Source: Phaeobacter gallaeciensis DSM 26640 (GTDB taxonomy: Bacteria; Pseudomonadota; Alphaproteobacteria; Rhodobacterales; Rhodobacteraceae). Taken from it: a stretch of DNA of 64,000 nucleotides. The notes under the pieces are model-generated. The model did no database searches. It was not told where the DNA came from and saw only the letters and a list, made by a program, of their open reading frames with translations. The stretch is from the NCBI RefSeq assembly GCF_000511385.1, contig NC_023140.1, positions 13,877 to 77,876 of the forward strand. The letters run 5' to 3'. The position numbers and the translations under genes were made by a program. Shown in pieces: positions 26,121-35,426 of the stretch; position 1 is the first letter of the stretch, and every line of letters starts with the position of its first letter.

Positions 26121-28976
26121 TTATTCAGCCGCCTCTGCATAGTCCTCCATCGGAGGGCAGGTGCAGATCAGGTTGCGGTCGCCATAGGCGTTGTCGACGC
26201 GGTTCACCGCCGGCCAGTATTTATCAACGCCGAGGTTGCCCGGAGGGAAGCAGGCCTGCTCGCGCGAGTAGGGACGATCCCACTCACCAACCAGATCGCG
26301 CACCGTGTGTGGGGCGTGCTTCAGCGGGTTGTTTTCAGCATCGATCTTACCGTCGATGATATCCTGCGCTTCCGACCGGATGGACAGCATGGCTTCGCAG
26401 AAGCGGTCCAGCTCATCCTTGGGTTCGGATTCCGTCGGCTCCACCATCAGCGTGCCAGCCACCGGCCAGGACATGGTCGGCGCGTGGAACCCGCTGTCGA
26501 TCAGGCGCTTGGCCACATCGTCAACGGAGACGCCAGCCTCGTCATTCAGCGGACGGGTGTCCAGAATGCACTCATGCGCCACACGACCGGATTCGGAGGT
26601 GTAGAGGATCGGATAGGCATCCTGCAGACGCGCGGCGATGTAGTTGGCGTTGAGAATTGCCACCTTGGTCGCCTGGGTCAGGCCAGCGCCACCCATCAGC
26701 AGGATATACGCCCAGCTGACCGGCAGGATCGAAGGCGAGCCGAAGGGCGCCGCTGAGACCGGACCCACGGCGGTGCCGTATTCCGGGTGACCCGGCAGGT
26801 GCTCGGTCAGATGCGCCTTGACGCCGATCGGACCCATGCCGGGGCCACCACCGCCATGCGGAATGCAGAAGGTCTTGTGCAGGTTCAGGTGGCTGACGTC
26901 GCCGCCAATATCACCCGGACGGGACACACCCACCATCGCGTTCATATTGGCGCCATCGATATAGACCTGACCGCCGTGATCATGGGTGATCTGGCAGACC
27001 TCCTGAACGGTGGTCTCAAACACGCCATGGGTGGACGGGTAGGTGATCATGCAGGCCGCAAGGTGGTCAGAGTGTTTCTCTGCCTTCTCGCGGAAATCTG
27101 CGACGTCGATGTTGCCGTTGTCGTCCGCTTTGATCGGAACCACTTTCCAGCCTACCATTTGCGCGGACGCAGGGTTGGTGCCATGAGCCGAGGTTGGGAT
27201 CAGGCAGACGTTGCGATGCGCTTGGCCACGCGATGCGTGGTAGTTGCGGATCGTCAGCAGGCCCGCATATTCGCCCTGCGCACCGGAGTTCGGCTGCTGG
27301 GAGATCGCATCATAGCCGGTGATCTGGCACAGCTTGTCGTTCAGATCGGCGATCATCTGGTGGTAGCCCTGCGCCTGATCTTCGGGAACGAAGGGGTGCA
27401 GGTTGCCAAATTCCGGCCAGGTGACCGGGATCATTTCGATGGTCGCGTTCAGCTTCATGGTGCAGGAGCCAAGCGGGATCATCGCACGGTCCAGCGCCAG
27501 GTCGCGGTCGGCTAGACGGCGCATGTAGCGGGTGATCTCTGCCTCGGCCCGGTTCTTGTGGAAGATCGGGTGAGTCAGATACTCGCTGTCGCGCAGCATG
27601 GCTTCGGGCAGACGGTACTGCTTGTTGGAGCTGTCGTCCTTGCGCTCGATGCCAAAGGCACCCCAGACGGCCTCGATGGTTTCGGGGCGGGTCTGTTCGT
27701 CGAGCGAGATGCCAACCTTGGTTTCGCCGACGCGGCGCAGGTTGATGCCCCGCTGGACGGCGGCTTCCATGACGGTTTTCTGCAGGTGGCCAACTTCGAC
27801 GGTGATGGTGTCGAAGAAGACTTCCGGCTCAACCTTGAACCCGGCCTCTTCCAGACCAGCCGCCAGACGCGCGGTCTTGCGGTGGACGGACTGGGCAATC
27901 GCCTTGATGCCATCGGGACCGTGGTAGACGGCATACATCGACGCGATCACGGCCAGCAGCGCCTGTGCGGTACAGACGTTGGAGTTGGCTTTCTCGCGGC
28001 GGATGTGCTGTTCGCGGGTTTGCAGCGACAGGCGGTAGGCCTTGTTGCCGCGGGCATCGATGGACACGCCGATAATCCGGCCCGGCATCGAGCGTTTCAG
28101 CTTGTCCGAAGTCGCCATATAGGCAGCGTGCGGGCCGCCGTAGCCCATCGGAACGCCAAAACGCTGGGTCGAACCGATGGCGATGTCCGCGCCCATTTCA
28201 CCGGGGGATTTCAGCAGCGCCAACGACAGGATGTCGGCGGCCACAACCGCGATGCCCTTGTGCTCGTGCAGGGCGGCAATCTGGTCGCTGAAGTCGGTGA
28301 CGTGACCATGGGTGCCGGGATACTGGAAGATCGCGCCAAAGACGGCGCCCGCATCCAGTTCTGCCGGTTCGGCAACGACAACATCGATGCCCAGAGGCTC
28401 GGCGCGGGTCTTGATCACGGCGACGGTCTGCGGGTGGCAGTTCTTATCCACGAAGAAGGCCGCGTTATTCGCCTTGGAGCGCGAGCCGCGATGCGCCATC
28501 GCCATGGCTTCGGCGGCGGCAGTGGCTTCGTCGAGCAGCGAGGCATTGGCCACCGGCAGGCCGGTTAAATCGCTGACCATGGTCTGGAAGTTCAACAGCG
28601 CTTCAAGACGACCCTGCGAAATCTCGGGCTGATAGGGCGTGTAAGCCGTGTACCAGGCGGGGTTTTCCAGAATGTTGCGCAGGATCGGGGCGGGTGTGGT
28701 GGTGCCGTGGTAGCCCTGACCGATCAGGGAGGTCAGCACCTTGTTCTTGCCCGCGATCTCTTTCATGTGGAAGAGCGCATCGCGTTCGGTCATCGCCGGG
28801 CCCCAGTCCAGCGCCTCTTTCTGGCGGATGGCGGACGGCACGGTGGCGTCGATCAGCTCATCGAGGGTGTTGAAGCCGATCACCTTCAGCATATCAGCCA
28901 TCTCACGCGGGCTGGGCCCGATGTGGCGGCGATTGGCAAAGTCGTAGGCTTCGTAATCAGTCAGTTTGAAGGCCAT
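26121..28976 (-). CDS. gcvP: Glycine dehydrogenase (decarboxylating), P protein
   Basis: The protein has 951 residues, the full length of the one-chain GcvP form. It decarboxylates glycine with pyridoxal phosphate and passes the aminomethyl group to the lipoyl arm of GcvH. The cofactor Lys is in [20 protein letters not shown] near residue 700. The N-terminal half carries the paired non-catalytic copy ([18 protein letters not shown]). It follows gcvH after 100 bases that contain two hairpins. AGGA precedes the ATG by 7 bases. Confidence 0.97.
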   Translation of the reverse strand: MAFKLTDYEAYDFANRRHIGPSPREMADMLKVIGFNTLDELIDATVPSAIRQKEALDWGPAMTERDALFHMKEIAGKNKVLTSLIGQGYHGTTTPAPILRNILENPAWYTAYTPYQPEISQGRLEALLNFQTMVSDLTGLPVANASLLDEATAAAEAMAMAHRGSRSKANNAAFFVDKNCHPQTVAVIKTRAEPLGIDVVVAEPAELDAGAVFGAIFQYPGTHGHVTDFSDQIAALHEHKGIAVVAADILSLALLKSPGEMGADIAIGSTQRFGVPMGYGGPHAAYMATSDKLKRSMPGRIIGVSIDARGNKAYRLSLQTREQHIRREKANSNVCTAQALLAVIASMYAVYHGPDGIKAIAQSVHRKTARLAAGLEEAGFKVEPEVFFDTITVEVGHLQKTVMEAAVQRGINLRRVGETKVGISLDEQTRPETIEAVWGAFGIERKDDSSNKQYRLPEAMLRDSEYLTHPIFHKNRAEAEITRYMRRLADRDLALDRAMIPLGSCTMKLNATIEMIPVTWPEFGNLHPFVPEDQAQGYHQMIADLNDKLCQITGYDAISQQPNSGAQGEYAGLLTIRNYHASRGQAHRNVCLIPTSAHGTNPASAQMVGWKVVPIKADDNGNIDVADFREKAEKHSDHLAACMITYPSTHGVFETTVQEVCQITHDHGGQVYIDGANMNAMVGVSRPGDIGGDVSHLNLHKTFCIPHGGGGPGMGPIGVKAHLTEHLPGHPEYGTAVGPVSAAPFGSPSILPVSWAYILLMGGAGLTQATKVAILNANYIAARLQDAYPILYTSESGRVAHECILDTRPLNDEAGVSVDDVAKRLIDSGFHAPTMSWPVAGTLMVEPTESEPKDELDRFCEAMLSIRSEAQDIIDGKIDAENNPLKHAPHTVRDLVGEWDRPYSREQACFPPGNLGVDKYWPAVNRVDNAYGDRNLICTCPPMEDYAEAAE

Positions 28977-29000
28977 GGGAATGTCCTAATTCGTGGTGGT

Positions 29001-29022
29001 CCCGCCGGACCATACCGGCGGG
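29001..29022 (-). repeat. Hairpin between gcvH and gcvP
   Basis: CCCGCCGG (29001-29008) and CCGGCGGG (29015-29022) form a perfect 8-bp stem with a 6-base loop. A second GC-rich stem-loop (GGGCC with GGCCC) lies just upstream around 29041-29066. Both are in the gcvH-gcvP gap, with no T-run, so they may tune transcript stability or level rather than end it. Confidence 0.5.
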
Positions 29023-29076
29023 TAATCAAGGGAGGGGTCGGGCCAGCACGACAGCCGGCCCGGCCCATCAGCAGGA

Positions 29077-29442
29077 TCAGCCGATCAGGGCCTTGTAGCC
29101 GTCCAGATCCATCAGATCTTCCAGCTGGGCGCTGTCGGAGAGCTTGATTTTGTAGATCCAGGCCGCGCCTTCCGGGTCTTCGTTCAGGGCGCTGGGGTTG
29201 TCGGCCAGATCTTCGTTCACGGCGGTGATTTCACCATCCAGAGGCGCGTAGATTTCCGACGCCGCTTTCACCGATTCAATGACGCCGATCTCGCCGCCTT
29301 TTTCGAACTCTTCGCCGGTGTCCTGCTGCTCGACAAAGACAACTTCGCCCAGCTGGTCAGCCGCGTGTTTGGTGATGCCGAGCGTGGCGGTGTCGCCCTC
29401 GACGGTGATCCATTCGTGATCTTCGGAATAATAGGTGGTCAT
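29077..29442 (-). CDS. gcvH: Glycine cleavage system H protein
   Basis: The protein has 121 residues. The lipoylated Lys is Lys59 in IESVKAASEIYAP. It shuttles the aminomethyl and reducing groups between GcvP, GcvT and dihydrolipoyl dehydrogenase. GGAGT precedes the ATG. It lies 18 bases after gcvT. The lipoyl synthase needed to modify it is encoded 3 kb upstream on the same strand. Confidence 0.97.
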   Translation of the reverse strand: MTTYYSEDHEWITVEGDTATLGITKHAADQLGEVVFVEQQDTGEEFEKGGEIGVIESVKAASEIYAPLDGEITAVNEDLADNPSALNEDPEGAAWIYKIKLSDSAQLEDLMDLDGYKALIG

Positions 29443-29460
29443 CTCGGGTACTCCTGGAGC

Positions 29461-30558
29461 TTAGCGTTTGTAATTCTGGGTGACGAAGGGCAGGGCGACG
29501 ATTTCTGCGTCATGGGCCTTGCCCCGAATGATCAGCTTGACTTGTTCGCCGGCTTTGCCGTGCGGGGCCGCAACATAGCCCATGGCAACCGGGCCGCCGA
29601 CGGTGGGGCCAAAGCAGCCGGAGGTGATCTCACCGATGGTGTTGCCTTCGGCGCATTGGATCTCGACGTGCTGACGGGCAGGGGCGCGACCGGAGGGTTT
29701 GATCCCGACCAGTTTCTTGGCAGCGCCGTCGGCCAGCTCTTTCTGGATGCGGTCGGCACCGGGGAAGCCGCCTTCTTCCTTGCGGCGTTTCTGGATCGCC
29801 CAGGCCAGCGACGCCTCAATCGGGGAGGTCGACTGGTCGATGTCGTTGCCATAGAGGCAAAGACCGGCTTCCAGACGCAGGCTGTCACGCGCGCCTAGAC
29901 CAGCCGGCTCACAATCCTCATGGGCCAGGAACAGTTTGGTGATGCGTTCGGCGTCTGCATCGGGAATGGAAATCTCATAGCCATCTTCGCCGGTGTAGCC
30001 GAGGCGTGACAGGCGGCATTCCACACCGTCGATATCAGCGACGATGGTTTCCATGAACTTCATCTCACGGGCAGCAGGGCAAAGATCGCCTACGACGTTT
30101 TCGGCGGCGGGACCCTGAACAGCGACCAGTGCCCGGTCGAAGATCTCAGTTACTTCGACGCCGTCGAGATGCGCCTTCATATGGGGAATGTCCTGATGAC
30201 GCAGGGCTGCGTTCACCACGACGAAATAATGGTCGCCAGCGTTGGAGACGATGAGGTCATCCATGATGCCGCCGTCTTCATTGGTGAAGAAACCATAGCG
30301 CGCCTTGCCTTCCTTGAGGGTGGCATAGGCCTGCGGGCAGATCGCTTCCAGTTTCTCGCCGACGTTGTCGCCGCGCAGGATCACCTGACCCATGTGGCTG
30401 ACATCGAACAGCGCAGCTTTCTCGCGGCACTGCTTGTGCTCTCCCATGATGCCCATGGGGTATTGGACCGGCATTTCCCAGCCGGCAAAGTCGACCATCT
30501 TGCCGCCGAGGGCGACATGCAGGTCATAGAGCGGAGTACGTTTCGGCGCGTCGGTCAT
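29461..30558 (-). CDS. gcvT: Aminomethyltransferase, T protein
   Basis: The protein has 365 residues. It transfers the methylene group from GcvH to tetrahydrofolate, making 5,10-methylene-tetrahydrofolate and ammonia. Family segments are LYDLHVALGGKMVDFAGWEMPVQY at the start, FDVSHMGQ, and LSRLGYTGEDGYEIS. It is the first of the gcvT-gcvH-gcvP set. Confidence 0.97.
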   Translation of the reverse strand: MTDAPKRTPLYDLHVALGGKMVDFAGWEMPVQYPMGIMGEHKQCREKAALFDVSHMGQVILRGDNVGEKLEAICPQAYATLKEGKARYGFFTNEDGGIMDDLIVSNAGDHYFVVVNAALRHQDIPHMKAHLDGVEVTEIFDRALVAVQGPAAENVVGDLCPAAREMKFMETIVADIDGVECRLSRLGYTGEDGYEISIPDADAERITKLFLAHEDCEPAGLGARDSLRLEAGLCLYGNDIDQSTSPIEASLAWAIQKRRKEEGGFPGADRIQKELADGAAKKLVGIKPSGRAPARQHVEIQCAEGNTIGEITSGCFGPTVGGPVAMGYVAAPHGKAGEQVKLIIRGKAHDAEIVALPFVTQNYKR

Positions 30559-30593
30559 AGCGTCTTGCCCTTGAATTGGAATTTGAAAGGAAC

Positions 30594-30619
30594 CGGGGCG
30601 CGACGCCTGCCGCGCCCCG
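30594..30619 (-). terminator. Hairpin between symporter gene and gcvT
   Basis: CGGGGCGCG (30594-30602) and CGCGCCCCG (30611-30619) form a perfect 9-bp stem with an 8-base loop. In the direction of transcription it is followed by a T/C-rich stretch but no clean T-run. It may end part of the symporter transcript or act as an attenuator before gcvT. Confidence 0.5.
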
Positions 30620-30636
30620 ATGTAGGTTGATTTTGG

Positions 30637-32013
30637 TTATTCTGCCGCGCCTTTGCTCGGCTCTTCGGTCTGCCCGTTGGAGGCAAAGAACTCCTTGGTC
30701 ACCTTGAAGACAACCGGGCTCAGCAGGGCGAGGGCGATCAGGTTCGGGATCGCCATCATGGCGTTCAGCGTGTCTGCCAGCAGCCAGATGAAGCCCAGAT
30801 CAGCGGTGGCCCCAAAGTAGATCGCGACGATCCACAGCACACGGTAGCCGATCAGCACCTTGGCGCCCAGCAGGTAGCCGACGCATTTCTCGCCATAGTA
30901 GGACCAGCCGAGAATGGTGGTAAAGGCAAAGATCGACAGCGCGATGGCAATCACATAGCCACCAAAGCCGGGCAGGGAGGTTTCAAACGCCAGCGACGTC
31001 AGCGCAGCGCCACTTTCGCCCGAGGTCCAGGCGCCGGAGGCGATGATCGCCAGACCGGTGATGGAGCAGACGATGATGGTGTCGATGAACGTGCCCAGCA
31101 TCGCGATCAGACCCTGGTTTACCGGACCTTTGGTCTCAGCTGCGGCATGCGCAATCGGAGCGGAGCCCAGACCGGCTTCGTTCGAGAACACGCCACGCGC
31201 CACACCAAAGCGGATCGCGGCCCAGACCGCAGCCCCGGCAAAGCCACCTTCAGCAGCGGAAGGGGTGAAGGCATAGGTGAAAACCAGACCCAAGGCGTTG
31301 CCCAGTTGGTCGGCGTTGATGATCAGCACCAACAGACCGATGGTGATGTAGCTCACGGCCATGAACGGCACCAGCTTACCGGCCACAGCCCCAATGCGGG
31401 TGATACCGCCGAGGATCACGGCACCGGTCAGCGCCATCAGCACGATACCGGTGATGGACGGGTTGAAGCCAAAGTTGGTTTCCAGCACCTGCGCCACACC
31501 ATTGGCCTGCACACCGTTGCCGATGCCAAAGGCCGCAATTGCGCCGAACAGAGCAAAGGCAAAGCCCAGCCAGGCCCATTTCTGGCCAAGACCATTTTTG
31601 ATGTAATACATCGGGCCACCGACGTAGTTGCCCTGACCGTCCTGCTCACGGTATTTCACCGCCAGCACGGCTTCAGAATATTTGGTGGCCATACCCACAA
31701 GTGCGGTCATCCACATCCAGAACAGCGCGCCGGGACCGCCGAGGAACACGGCGGTTGCAACGCCGGCGATGTTGCCGGTGCCGATGGTGGCGGACAGCGC
31801 GGTCATCAGCGCGTTAAACGGTGAGATCTGGCCTTCGCCATCGCCCGCCTCGCGGCCTTTGAACAGCAGCGCAAAGCCGGTGCCGATGCGCAGGATGGGC
31901 ATCAGCTTCAGCCCGACCTGCAAAAACAGGCCAACGCCAAGAATGAGGACCAACATCAGCGGGCCCCAGACGATCCCGTTGATATAGCCCACAATTGAAT
32001 TCAGAACTTCCAT
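30637..32013 (-). CDS. Alanine/glycine:cation symporter (AGCS family)
   Basis: The protein has 458 residues and about eleven membrane helices. AGCS signatures are PFNALMTALSATIGTGNIAGVATA and GVFSNEAGLGSAPIAHAAAET. The family imports alanine or glycine with sodium or protons. It sits directly before gcvT on the same strand, so glycine supply to the cleavage system is the likely role. A strong GGGAGG lies 7 bases before the ATG. The 154 bases upstream show no glycine riboswitch core. Confidence 0.92.
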   Translation of the reverse strand: MEVLNSIVGYINGIVWGPLMLVLILGVGLFLQVGLKLMPILRIGTGFALLFKGREAGDGEGQISPFNALMTALSATIGTGNIAGVATAVFLGGPGALFWMWMTALVGMATKYSEAVLAVKYREQDGQGNYVGGPMYYIKNGLGQKWAWLGFAFALFGAIAAFGIGNGVQANGVAQVLETNFGFNPSITGIVLMALTGAVILGGITRIGAVAGKLVPFMAVSYITIGLLVLIINADQLGNALGLVFTYAFTPSAAEGGFAGAAVWAAIRFGVARGVFSNEAGLGSAPIAHAAAETKGPVNQGLIAMLGTFIDTIIVCSITGLAIIASGAWTSGESGAALTSLAFETSLPGFGGYVIAIALSIFAFTTILGWSYYGEKCVGYLLGAKVLIGYRVLWIVAIYFGATADLGFIWLLADTLNAMMAIPNLIALALLSPVVFKVTKEFFASNGQTEEPSKGAAE

Positions 32014-32167
32014 ATTTTTCCTCCCTTTAGGTGGTATTCTCTGGCCTTAGATTGCCTGTCCCGGCCTTTGCTGCGGTTCGCGACCGATGACAAGTCGTTT
32101 TCTGGGTTCCGCCCCTCCTGCCGCGACCGACCAGCCGCGGGGCAGACCCCAATCCGGGGGTGACGGG

Positions 32168-33130
32168 TTACTGTTCACCCCCGACATTGACGCTGGCGAG
32201 CTGCCTGTTCCGGGCCTCTTTCAGCGCTGCAAAATCCTCATCCGCGTGGAAGGATGAGCGGGTCAGAGGTGTCGCCGAGACACCCAGGAACCCTTTGCTG
32301 CGGGCCATCCGCTCAATCTGCTCGAACTCCTCAGGGGTGACGAAGCGATCAATCGGATGATGTTTCGGGGTGGGCTGCAAATATTGGCCCACGGTCAGGA
32401 AATCGACATCTGCGGCGCGCAGATCGTCCATCACCTGACGCAGATCTTCCAAAGTTTCGCCCATGCCAACCATCAGGCCGGATTTGGTGAACACCTGCGG
32501 ATTGGCGCGTTTGGCGTCATCCAGCAGGCGCAGCGAGCTGTAATAGCGCGCGCCGGGGCGGACACGGGGGTAGAGGTGCGGCACGGTTTCCAGATTGTGG
32601 TTGAACACATCCGGCGCGGCCTCAAACACGATCTCTGCGGCGTTGCCTTTGCCGAGGAAATCCGGGGTCAGCACCTCAATCGTGGTGTCGGGGGTCTGGT
32701 GTCGCACGGCGCGGATGGTCTGGGCAATATGCTCGGCGCCGCCGTCCTCAAGATCGTCGCGGTCAACGCTGGTGATCACCACATGACGCAGCGCCAGTTT
32801 CTTCACTGCCAAGGCCACGCGGCCCGGCTCAAAGGCGTCCAGCGCATCGGGGCGGCCGGTGGAGACGTTGCAGAAGGAACAGCCACGGGTGCAGACCTCG
32901 CCCATGATCATCATGGTGGCGTGGCGTTTGGACCAGCATTCACCGATGTTGGGGCAGGCGGCCTCTTCACAGACGGTGGTCAGATTGTGGTCCCGCATCA
33001 GACGACGGGTTTCGAAATATTCCGCGCTCTCGATTTTCTTGCGGCGGATCCACTTCGGCTTGCGCGGGATCTCGCTATCGGCCTTTTTCGACTTTTCCGG
33101 GTGGCGGAGCCGCGGCATCGGGACGTTCAT
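32168..33130 (-). CDS. lipA: Lipoyl synthase
   Basis: The protein has 320 residues from the ATG at 33130, which has GGAGG 8 bases upstream. It is a radical-SAM enzyme that inserts two sulfurs into octanoyl groups on carrier proteins. The auxiliary cluster cysteines are Cys54, Cys59 and Cys65 ([12 protein letters not shown]), and the radical-SAM cluster is Cys80, Cys84 and Cys87 (CTRGCSFC). The ending motif [10 protein letters not shown] supplies the conserved Ser cluster ligand area. It lies between lpdA and the symporter, so lipoylation is co-encoded with its user GcvH. Confidence 0.96.
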   Translation of the reverse strand: MNVPMPRLRHPEKSKKADSEIPRKPKWIRRKKIESAEYFETRRLMRDHNLTTVCEEAACPNIGECWSKRHATMMIMGEVCTRGCSFCNVSTGRPDALDAFEPGRVALAVKKLALRHVVITSVDRDDLEDGGAEHIAQTIRAVRHQTPDTTIEVLTPDFLGKGNAAEIVFEAAPDVFNHNLETVPHLYPRVRPGARYYSSLRLLDDAKRANPQVFTKSGLMVGMGETLEDLRQVMDDLRAADVDFLTVGQYLQPTPKHHPIDRFVTPEEFEQIERMARSKGFLGVSATPLTRSSFHADEDFAALKEARNRQLASVNVGGEQ

Positions 33131-33167
33131 CTGGGGTACCTCCTCAGGGCGAGAGATCAGGCTGCGA

Positions 33168-34550
33168 TCAGGCGTGGATGGCCCGGCCCATGGCATCAAG
33201 GCAGGCTTCCTTCACCGCTTCGGCCATCGCCGGATGCGCGTGGCAGGTGGCCGCCACCTCACCAACGGTGGCGCCTTTGGTCATGGCCAGCACCAGTTCG
33301 GCGATCAGATCACCGCCATGTGCGCCGCAGATATGGGCGCCCAGGATCTGGCCTTCGGGCGTTGCCAGCACTTTGACCGCGCCGTCGGTTTCGCCCTGCG
33401 CACGGGCACGGGAATTGGCCATGAAGGTGAATTTGCCGACAATGTAATCCGTGCCCGCCTCTTTCAGCGCCTCTTCGGTCTTGCCCACCGATGCCACTTC
33501 GGGGTCCGTATAGACGATGCCGGGGACCGTGTTGTAATCCACATGCCCCGCCTGACCGGCGAGCATCTCGACACAGGCCACGCCGTCCTCCTCAGCCTTA
33601 TGCGCCAGCATCGGGCCAGGCACACAATCACCAATCGCATAAATGCCTTCGACAGATGTGGAGAAGCGTTCGTCCACCTCGACAAAGCCGCGCGCATTGA
33701 CGGAAACACCCAGCGCTTCCAGCCCCAGACCCCGGATCACCGGGCGACGGCCGATGGCGATCAGCACCTTGTCTGCGACCAGCTGCTCTTCTTTGTCTTT
33801 GCCGACGCGGTCCAGCGTCAGGGTCAGTCCCTCCTCACCCCGGTCGATGAATTTCAGCGCGCGGCCCAGCTGGAACTTCAGCCCCCGTTTGGACAGGGCG
33901 CGCTGTGCCAGTTTGGCGATTTCGCCGTCGATGCCCGGCAGGATCCGGTCGAGATATTCGACCACGGTGACCTTTGCACCAAGACGCGACCAGACCTGAC
34001 CCAGCTCCAGCCCGATGACACCGGCACCGACCACCACCAGATGCTTGGGCACCTCTGGCAGGGTCAGCGCGCCGGTGCTGGACACCACGTCGCCCTCGTC
34101 GATATCGACGCCCGGCAGCGGGGTGGGTTCGGAGCCGGAGGCGATCAGGATGTTCTTGGTCTCGTGGATCTCGTCGCCAACCTTCACCTTGCCGACAGCG
34201 GGAATGCTGGCCCAGCCTTCGATCAGATCAACGCCGTTCTTCTTGAACAGGAAGGCAATGCCTTTGGTAAGATCGCCGACAATCTTGTCCTTGCGCGCCA
34301 TCATCGCGTCCAGATCCAGCCGGGCGCCATCAATAGCAATCCCGTGACCGGCCAAATGCGACAGGCTTTCATATTTACCGGAGGAGGAGAGCATCGCCTT
34401 GGAGGGGATACAGCCGACATTAAGACAGGTACCGCCCAGGGTTCCGCGCCCTTCGATACAGGCCACCTTGAGACCCAGCTGAGCCGCGCGAATGGCTGCA
34501 ACATAGCCGCCCGGGCCACCACCAATAACGATCAGGTCATATAGGCTCAT
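33168..34550 (-). CDS. lpdA: Dihydrolipoyl dehydrogenase (E3/L protein)
   Basis: The protein has 460 residues from the ATG at 34550, with GGAGGG 6 bases upstream. It is a FAD flavoprotein that reoxidises the dihydrolipoyl arm using NAD+. The FAD fold starts at [13 protein letters not shown], and the redox disulfide is Cys42-Cys47 in [13 protein letters not shown]. The active-site His-Glu pair is in [14 protein letters not shown] near the end. Roseobacters usually carry other copies for pyruvate and 2-oxoglutarate dehydrogenases. This one sits with lipA and gcv genes, so it is probably the L protein of glycine cleavage. Confidence 0.95.
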   Translation of the reverse strand: MSLYDLIVIGGGPGGYVAAIRAAQLGLKVACIEGRGTLGGTCLNVGCIPSKAMLSSSGKYESLSHLAGHGIAIDGARLDLDAMMARKDKIVGDLTKGIAFLFKKNGVDLIEGWASIPAVGKVKVGDEIHETKNILIASGSEPTPLPGVDIDEGDVVSSTGALTLPEVPKHLVVVGAGVIGLELGQVWSRLGAKVTVVEYLDRILPGIDGEIAKLAQRALSKRGLKFQLGRALKFIDRGEEGLTLTLDRVGKDKEEQLVADKVLIAIGRRPVIRGLGLEALGVSVNARGFVEVDERFSTSVEGIYAIGDCVPGPMLAHKAEEDGVACVEMLAGQAGHVDYNTVPGIVYTDPEVASVGKTEEALKEAGTDYIVGKFTFMANSRARAQGETDGAVKVLATPEGQILGAHICGAHGGDLIAELVLAMTKGATVGEVAATCHAHPAMAEAVKEACLDAMGRAIHA

Positions 34551-34715
34551 AATCTGCCCTCCAGTTTGTCTGTCAGGGAACATATGTCCCTAACTCTCCC
34601 GTGAATTTCCTTTAAGAAACTTTTCCACCATAAGCAACTATTGGTTTCACATAGAAACTTTGACCTAAGTTTGAGAGGGGGTTAAACATTGGGAAACTCA
34701 GGAGATTGCACGCCA
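34551..34715. promoter_or_regulatory. Divergent promoter region of lpdA operon and XRE-cupin regulator
   Basis: The region is AT-rich in its middle. Two inverted repeats of the same type occur: TTTC-N6-GAAA (34606-34619) and TTTC-N5-GAAA (34645-34657). A third inverted repeat, AGGGA-ACATATG-TCCCT, is at 34575-34591 in the lpdA leader. These are candidate sites for the divergent regulator. Confidence 0.45.
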
Positions 34716-35327
34716 ATGGAACCTATCAATCCGGAAGACGGTGCCCCCGTGGCAGAGGTTGCCGAGGCCCCGGACGGCGATGCGCTGGGGAAAATGATTC
34801 GAGATTCGAGGAAGGAAAAGGGCCTGACGCTGGAGGAGGCGGCCAAGGCTGCCAATATCGGGCGCTCCACCCTGTCGAAGATCGAGAACAACCAGACCCG
34901 CCCCAGTTTCGAGATCATTCGCCGCCTGATGCAGACGCTGGATCTGCAAACCCCGCAACTCTTCGTGCAATCCGCCAAGAGCGATATTTCCGGTCGGCGC
35001 GACTACACCCGCAAGGGCGAGGGCGAGCATCAGGAAACCGAGACCTACGACCATGAGCTGCTCTGCACCGAGCTGACCAGCAAACGGATGCTGCCTTATT
35101 TCAGCCGGATCAAGGCGCGGGATGTGTCGGAGTTTGAAACCTGGATCCGCCACAGTGGTGAGGAATTCATGTTGGTGATCAGCGGGGAACTAGTCCTTTA
35201 TACAGAACATTACCGCCCACTGCCGATGAAGGCCGGCGATACGGTCTATTATGATAGCGGTATGGGCCACTGCTGCGTCTCAACCAGCGAGGAGGACGCG
35301 CATGTCCTCTGGGTCTCGCTGGACTGA
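34716..35327 (+). CDS. XRE-family regulator with C-terminal cupin
   Basis: The protein has 203 residues from the ATG at 34716, which has AGGAGA 10 bases upstream; a TTG 27 bases earlier is the alternative. An XRE helix-turn-helix covers about residues 20-75 (LTLEEAAKAANIGRSTLSKIENNQTRPS). A cupin domain covers about 130-203 (EEFMLVISGELVLYTEHYRPL, AGDTVYYDSGMGHCCVS). Such regulators sense small metabolites in the cupin pocket. It diverges from the lpdA-lipA-symporter-gcv series and is a candidate controller of it. Confidence 0.88.
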   Translation: MEPINPEDGAPVAEVAEAPDGDALGKMIRDSRKEKGLTLEEAAKAANIGRSTLSKIENNQTRPSFEIIRRLMQTLDLQTPQLFVQSAKSDISGRRDYTRKGEGEHQETETYDHELLCTELTSKRMLPYFSRIKARDVSEFETWIRHSGEEFMLVISGELVLYTEHYRPLPMKAGDTVYYDSGMGHCCVSTSEEDAHVLWVSLD

Positions 35328-35359
35328 TCCCGGTCTGTCGGCACCAGATTACCTGCAAC

Positions 35360-35394
35360 AAAAAACGCCGCCCGCGCTGTCGCTGGGACGGCGC
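35360..35394 (-). terminator. Intrinsic terminator of dabA
   Basis: On the minus strand a hairpin formed by CGCCG/CCC (35366-35373) and GGG/CGGCG (35385-35393), with a one-base bulge, is followed directly by TTTTTT (complement of 35360-35365). It lies 33 bases after the dabA stop. Confidence 0.8.
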
Positions 35395-35426
35395 CTTGGT
35401 TCAGGCTTTGGATTCAGGCGGTTCAG

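Noticed and set aside
26787..28568. Two long plus-strand frames opposite gcvP
   Set aside because: Low-complexity, Gly/Arg/Asp-rich translations typical of the reverse of a conserved gene; gcvP covers the region.
32014..32167. Glycine riboswitch before the symporter gene
   Set aside because: The leader lacks the conserved glycine-aptamer core on the transcribed strand; a covariance search would be decisive but could not be run here.
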